DNA of 64,000 nt from Rubrivivax sp. (lineage in GTDB: Bacteria > Pseudomonadota > Gammaproteobacteria > Burkholderiales > Burkholderiaceae_C), in NCBI GenBank assembly GCA_019635315.1, contig JAHBZT010000001.1, positions 1,410,001-1,474,000 of the forward strand, read 5' to 3'. Position numbers and translations under genes: made by a program. Each line of letters begins with the position of its first letter. The stretch's first letter is position 1. Positions 60,015 through 64,000 of this stretch are shown piece after piece. Below the pieces are notes generated by a model. It did no database searches, had not been told where the DNA came from, and worked only from the letters and a program-made list of their open reading frames with translations.

Positions 60015-61739
60015 ATGTCCGCTTCCCCCGCCCGCAGCGTGGCCGAGATCGTCGCCCGCTTCCTCGTCGCCCGCGGCGTCGACCGCATCTTCGGCCTGCA
60101 GGGCGGGCACATCCAGCCGATCTGGGACCACCTGGCGCAGCTGGGCGTGCGCATCGTCGACGTGCGCGACGAGGGCGCCGCGGTGCACATGGCGCATGCG
60201 CATGCGGCGCTGTCGGGGCAGGTCGGCGTGGCGATGGCGACCGCCGGCCCCGGCGTCACCAACGGCGTCACAGCGATGGCGAACGCCCACCTGGAGCGTG
60301 TGCCGCTGCTGCTGATCGGCGGCTGCCCGCCGCGCCCGCAGGACGACCTGGGGCCGCTGCAGGGCATCGACCACGCGGCCATCCTGGCGCCGGTGACACG
60401 CGCCTCGCGCACGCTGCGCGTGGCCGAGCAGATCGCGCGCGACCTCGACAAGGCCTGGGCGATGGCCGAAGGCGACGGCAACCCGCCGGGACCGGTCTAC
60501 ATCGAGATCCCGACCGACGTGCTGCGCGAGACGGTGCCCGCCGCGCTGGTGCTGGACGAGCACCTGCGGCCCAAGCCGCGCCGCCGCCTGCTGCCCGACC
60601 CGGCGCTGGTGGCGCAGGCTGCCGAGCGGCTGCGCGCGGCGAAGCGGCCGCTGGTGATCACCGGCCGCGGCGCGCGCGGCTGTGGTGCGGCGCTGACCGC
60701 ACTGCTGGACGCCAGCGGCGCCGTCTACCTGGACACGCAGGAGAGCCGTGGCCTCGTCGACCCGGCGCATGCGGCGGTGGTCGGCGCGGTGCGCGCGCGT
60801 GCGATGCAGGAGGCCGACTGCGTGCTCGTCGTCGGCCGCAAGCTGGACTACCAGCTCGGCTACGGCTCGCCGGCGGTCTTCAAGGCGGCGAGCTTCCTGC
60901 GCATCGCCGACCATGCCGACGAACTGCGCGACAACCGCCGCGGTGAGGTCGAACTGCTCGCCGACCCGGCGCTGGCGCTGCAGGCGCTGGCCGATGCGAT
61001 CGGCCGCCCGTCGGCCGTGCGCGACGCCGCCTGGGCCCAGGCGCTGCGCGCCGAGCACGTGAAGCGCGCCGCGAGATATGCCGAGACGCTGGCCAGCGCG
61101 CCGGCCGGCAAGGACGGCCACATGCACCCGAACCGCATCTTCGCGGCGCTCAGGCGCGTGCTGAAGCCCGACGCGATCACCATCGCCGACGGCGGCGACC
61201 TGCTGAGCTTCGCGCGCATGGGGCTCGAGACGCGCCACTACCTGGACGCCGGCGCCTTCGGCTGCCTGGGCGTGGGCACGCCCTACGGCGTGGCGGCGGC
61301 GCTGCTGCACCCGGGGCGGCAGGTGGTCACCATCACCGGCGACGGCGCCTTCGGCATCAATGCGATGGAGATCGACAGCGCGGCGCGCCATGGCGCGAAG
61401 GCCGTCTTCATCGTCAGCAACAACGCGGCCTGGAATATCGAGCGCCTGGACCAGGAGATGAACTACGGCGGCCGCGTCGTCGGCACCACGCTGGCCTGGA
61501 GCGACTATGCCGCGATGGCGCGGGCCTTCGGCCTGCACGCCGAGCGCGTGACCGACCCCGAGCGGCTGGAAGGCGCGATCCGCGACGCGCTGGCCCACGC
61601 GCCGGCGCTGATCGACGTCGTCGTGACGCAGGACGCGCTGAGCTCCGACGCCGGCAAGGGCCTGGGCTGGGTGCCCGACCGCCAGGCACTCACCGCCTGG
61701 GACGAGGCCGAGCGTGCGCGCCGCGAGGGAGCCGCCTGA
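60015..61739 (+). CDS. thiamine-diphosphate-dependent enzyme (acetolactate synthase / 2-hydroxyacyl-CoA lyase-like)
   Basis: 574 residues; ATG 60015 has AGGAG. ThDP superfamily fold: PYR domain with the catalytic Glu in [17 protein letters not shown] and [29 protein letters not shown]; middle domain [12 protein letters not shown] domain with [29 protein letters not shown] (GDG...NN cofactor motif). It may act as oxalyl-CoA decarboxylase, acyloin synthase or 2-hydroxyacyl-CoA lyase; an acyl-CoA synthetase overlaps its stop by one base, which favours a CoA-thioester pathway. Specific substrate not predictable. Confidence 0.88.
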   Translation: MSASPARSVAEIVARFLVARGVDRIFGLQGGHIQPIWDHLAQLGVRIVDVRDEGAAVHMAHAHAALSGQVGVAMATAGPGVTNGVTAMANAHLERVPLLLIGGCPPRPQDDLGPLQGIDHAAILAPVTRASRTLRVAEQIARDLDKAWAMAEGDGNPPGPVYIEIPTDVLRETVPAALVLDEHLRPKPRRRLLPDPALVAQAAERLRAAKRPLVITGRGARGCGAALTALLDASGAVYLDTQESRGLVDPAHAAVVGAVRARAMQEADCVLVVGRKLDYQLGYGSPAVFKAASFLRIADHADELRDNRRGEVELLADPALALQALADAIGRPSAVRDAAWAQALRAEHVKRAARYAETLASAPAGKDGHMHPNRIFAALRRVLKPDAITIADGGDLLSFARMGLETRHYLDAGAFGCLGVGTPYGVAAALLHPGRQVVTITGDGAFGINAMEIDSAARHGAKAVFIVSNNAAWNIERLDQEMNYGGRVVGTTLAWSDYAAMARAFGLHAERVTDPERLEGAIRDALAHAPALIDVVVTQDALSSDAGKGLGWVPDRQALTAWDEAERARREGAA

Positions 61740-63373
61740 TGGGCCAGCTGCTCACGATGTCCGAGATGGTCGCCACGCATGCGCGGCTGCAGCCGCAGCG
61801 CGTGGCGGCGCGCGACTCGAAGCGCACGCTGACCTGGGCGCAGTGGGACGAACGTGCCACGCGGCTGGCCAATGCGCTGCTCGGCCTGGGCCTGGTGAAG
61901 GGCGACCGCGTCGCGCTGCTGGCCTACAACACGCTGGAGTGGCTGGAGATCTATGCCGCGCTGGCGCGCGCCGGGCTGGTGGCGGTGCCGCTGAATTTCC
62001 GCCTGCGCGGGCCCGAGATCGCCTACATCGTCGAGCACAGCGAGGCGCAGGCGATCGTCGTGCAGGACGACCTGCTCGGCGTGGTCGAACCCGAACGTGC
62101 TGCGCTGACGGTGCCGGCCGGGCGGCTCGTGCGCCTGGGTGGCGCGGGCGAACGCGAGGGATGGCGCAACTACGAGGCGCTGCTGGCCGCCGCCGAGCCC
62201 ACGCCGCCGGCGCTGGCCGTGCAGCCGAACGACCTGTTCGCGCTGATGTACACCAGCGGCACCACCGGCCGCCCCAAGGGCGCGATGCGCAGCCACGAGG
62301 GCAATGCGCTGCTGGCGCTGGTCACGGCGCTGGAATTCGGCCTCTCGCGCGACGACCACGGCCTGCTCGTGATGCCGCTGTGCCACGCCAACTCGCTGTA
62401 TTTCCTGCTCACCTTCACGATGCTGGGCGCGCAGATCACGGTGGACGACCGGCGCAGCTTCGACCCCGAGGCGCTGCTGGCGCTGCTCTCGCGCGAGCGC
62501 ATCACCTTCACGTCGCTGGTGCCCACGCACTACATCATGATGCTGGACCTGCCGGCCGAGGTGAAGGCGAAATACGACCTGGCGGCGGTGGGCAAGCTGC
62601 TGATCTCGTCGGCGCCGGCGCGCCGCGAGACCAAGCTCGCGATCCACGAGCTGTTTCCCAACGGCCGACTGTTCGAGCTCTACGGCTCCACCGAGGCCGG
62701 CTGGGTGACCGTGCTGCGGCCCGACGAGCAGCTCACGCACCCGGGCTCGGTCGGCCGCGAATGGGCCGGCTCGGGACCGATCCGCCTGCTCGACCACGAA
62801 GGCCGCGAGGTGCCCGACGGCGAGGTCGGCGAGCTCCATTCGCGCACCGCCTATGTCTTCGACGGCTACTGGAAGAACCCCGAGAAGACCGCCGAGGCCT
62901 TCCATCGGCCCCCAGGTCTCGGCCTCGCCGAGCCCGCCCCCCGGGGGGGTGAAGGGTCGCGGGAGACCCGCGACGCCTTCCATGGTCCGTGGTGCTCGGT
63001 CGGCGACATGGCGCGGCGCGACGAGCAGGGCTACATCCACCTCGTCGACCGCAAGAGCAACATGATCATCAGCGGCGGCGAGAACATCTACCCGTCCGAG
63101 GTGGAGGCGGTGCTCGCCGCGCACCCGGCGGTGCAGGACGTCGCGGTGGTCGGCCTGCCGGACGCCAAGTGGGGCGAGACGGTGTGCGCGGTCGTCGTGC
63201 CGCGGCCGGGACTGGCCGTCGACGAGGCGACGCTCGTCGACTGGTGCCGCGACCGCATCGCCGGCTACAAGCGGCCGCGCTCGGTGCGCATCGTCAGCGA
63301 GGGCGAGCTGCCGCGCACGGCCACCGGCAAGATCCAGCACCGGGTGCTGCGCGACCGGCTGGCGGCGGGCTGA
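61739..63373 (+). CDS. AMP-forming acyl-CoA synthetase
   Basis: 544 residues. ANL family: LMYTSGTTGRPKGAMRSHEGN P-loop, ELYGSTEAGWVT adenine site, GDMARRDEQGYIHLVDRKSNMIISGGENIYPSEVEAVLAAHP hinge and C-terminal catalytic Lys in LPRTATGKIQHR. At 62897-62983 a 26-residue in-frame insertion (flanked by repeated GCCTTCCAT) splits the region just before the GDMARRD loop. ATP + carboxylate + CoA to acyl-CoA. Translationally coupled to the ThDP enzyme (1-bp overlap). Confidence 0.93.
   Translation: MGQLLTMSEMVATHARLQPQRVAARDSKRTLTWAQWDERATRLANALLGLGLVKGDRVALLAYNTLEWLEIYAALARAGLVAVPLNFRLRGPEIAYIVEHSEAQAIVVQDDLLGVVEPERAALTVPAGRLVRLGGAGEREGWRNYEALLAAAEPTPPALAVQPNDLFALMYTSGTTGRPKGAMRSHEGNALLALVTALEFGLSRDDHGLLVMPLCHANSLYFLLTFTMLGAQITVDDRRSFDPEALLALLSRERITFTSLVPTHYIMMLDLPAEVKAKYDLAAVGKLLISSAPARRETKLAIHELFPNGRLFELYGSTEAGWVTVLRPDEQLTHPGSVGREWAGSGPIRLLDHEGREVPDGEVGELHSRTAYVFDGYWKNPEKTAEAFHRPPGLGLAEPAPRGGEGSRETRDAFHGPWCSVGDMARRDEQGYIHLVDRKSNMIISGGENIYPSEVEAVLAAHPAVQDVAVVGLPDAKWGETVCAVVVPRPGLAVDEATLVDWCRDRIAGYKRPRSVRIVSEGELPRTATGKIQHRVLRDRLAAG
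62897..62983. repeat. 78-bp in-frame insertion with 9-bp direct-repeat flanks
   Basis: GCCTTCCAT occurs at 62897-62905 and again at 62975-62983, bracketing 69 bp of highly palindromic DNA (C6G7 core at 62936-62948, CGCGGGAGACCCGCG hairpin near 62958-62972). Removing one copy plus the insert restores the usual family sequence AEAFHGPWCSVGDMARRD. Behaves like a transposed miniature element that kept the frame (26 extra residues, Ala-Phe-His repeated). Confidence 0.75.
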
Positions 63374-63502
63374 CGCGGCGGCCTCGCGTCGCCCCGCTTC
63401 GGCGGCGACGGCTGCGGCAGGCAGGGCGGCGGCCGGACCAGCGGCGCCAGCGCCCGCGCCGCCGCGTGCGAACATGCCGCACCCGCGTTCGCGCCACCGC
63501 CC

Positions 63503-64000
63503 ATGGAACTCCGCCAGCTGCGCTACTTCGTCCGCGTCGTCGAACTCGGCAGCATGGGCCGTGCGGCGGCCGACCTGGGCGTCGTCGTCTCGGCGCTCAG
63601 CCAGCAGATCAGCCGCCTCGAGGGTGAACTCGCGACGCGGCTGCTGCAGCGCACCGCCGCCGGCGTGCGCCCCACCGACGCGGGCCTGGCCTTCCTGCGC
63701 CAGGCGCAGCTGGCGCTGCGCCATGTCGACGACGCGGCGCGTGCGGCGCGCAGCGCGCGCCTGGCCGGGCATGTCAGCGTGGGCCTCGCGCCTTCCACCG
63801 CGGCGGTGCTCGCGCTGCCCTTCCTGCAGGCCATGCACGAGCGCTACCCCGACGTGCGGCTGCGCCTGGTGGAGGCGATGTCGGGCGACGTCGCGACCAT
63901 GCTCAATGCACGCCAGATCGACCTCGCGGTGCTGTTCGACGGCACCATGGCGCGGCGCTGGAGCCAGCAGCCGCTGCTGGACGAGCAGCTGTACCTGATC
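63503..64000 (+). CDS. LysR-family transcriptional regulator (3' end outside window)
   Basis: Partial: ATG 63503 and no stop before the window end (166 codons visible). Winged-helix MELRQLRYFVRVVELGSMGRAAADLGVVVSALSQQISRLEGELATRLLQRTAAGVRPTDAGLAFLRQAQ, linker helix, then the start of the substrate domain (VSVGLAPSTAAVLALPFLQAMHERYPDVRLRLVEAMSGDV). The AV.S..S LysR helix reads GVVVSALSQQ. Not counted as a closed ORF because of the truncation. May regulate the upstream ThDP/acyl-CoA operon or a gene to the right. Confidence 0.93.
   Translation, partial: MELRQLRYFVRVVELGSMGRAAADLGVVVSALSQQISRLEGELATRLLQRTAAGVRPTDAGLAFLRQAQLALRHVDDAARAARSARLAGHVSVGLAPSTAAVLALPFLQAMHERYPDVRLRLVEAMSGDVATMLNARQIDLAVLFDGTMARRWSQQPLLDEQLYLI

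Overview
The window is very G+C-rich, densely packed DNA from a Gram-negative bacterium. Gene content (a ubiJ-ubiB pair, NudB, a clsB neighbourhood, an EpsL-like outer-membrane protein, many GTGA/ATGA-coupled operons) points to a betaproteobacterium of the order Burkholderiales, most likely the Rubrivivax/Leptothrix/Methylibium group. This is inferred from protein flavour only; no rRNA gene is present.

Left third (1-41 kb): a surface-polysaccharide and secretion locus. It starts inside a sulfotransferase gene, followed by a second sulfotransferase, two GT4 glycosyltransferases and a methyltransferase-like protein in one tightly coupled plus-strand operon. A third sulfotransferase on the minus strand and an exported TIM-barrel-like protein follow. 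Next come two giant minus-strand RTX metalloproteases (2037 and 1856 aa) of the serralysin type that share an almost identical 1.9-kb 3' end, then their putative type I secretion operon (ABC exporter, HlyD-type adaptor and, unusually, a glycosyltransferase). A sulfate-activation block (SLC13 permease, CysNC, CysD, divergent CysQ) can supply PAPS and remove PAP for the sulfotransferases. Ugd, a cold-shock protein and an eight-gene minus-strand operon (initiating sugar transferase, EpsL-like barrel, GalE, ManC, RfbB, RfbD, RfbA, RfbC) supply UDP-glucuronate, UDP-galactose, GDP-mannose and dTDP-rhamnose. Taken together I read this as a locus for a sulfated acidic exopolysaccharide with a co-located RTX protease system. 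No flippase, polymerase or export genes (wzx, wzy, wza, wzc) and no TolC are in the window.

Middle (40.6-51 kb): housekeeping genes. These are ubiJ-ubiB, an FmdB-type zinc ribbon protein, a DUF502 membrane protein, aspS, a small toxin-antitoxin pair (CcdB toxin with a hybrid Phd/CcdA antitoxin), nudB, an EEP-family phosphodiesterase, clsB, a DUF805 protein and a patatin-like phospholipase. Two non-coding repeat structures stand out: a 275-bp nested palindrome after ubiB and a 0.7-kb mosaic of inverted repeats at 51.0-51.7 kb.

Right (51.7-64 kb): a DNA-repair exonuclease and its partner ATP-dependent DNA ligase, separated by an OmpA-like lipo/periplasmic protein, a universal stress protein and a Pat-like acyl-CoA synthetase/acetyltransferase. 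Then a DUF302 protein, a GntR regulator divergent from a ThDP-dependent enzyme plus acyl-CoA synthetase operon, with clear palindromic operators between them, and the 5' part of a LysR regulator cut by the window end.
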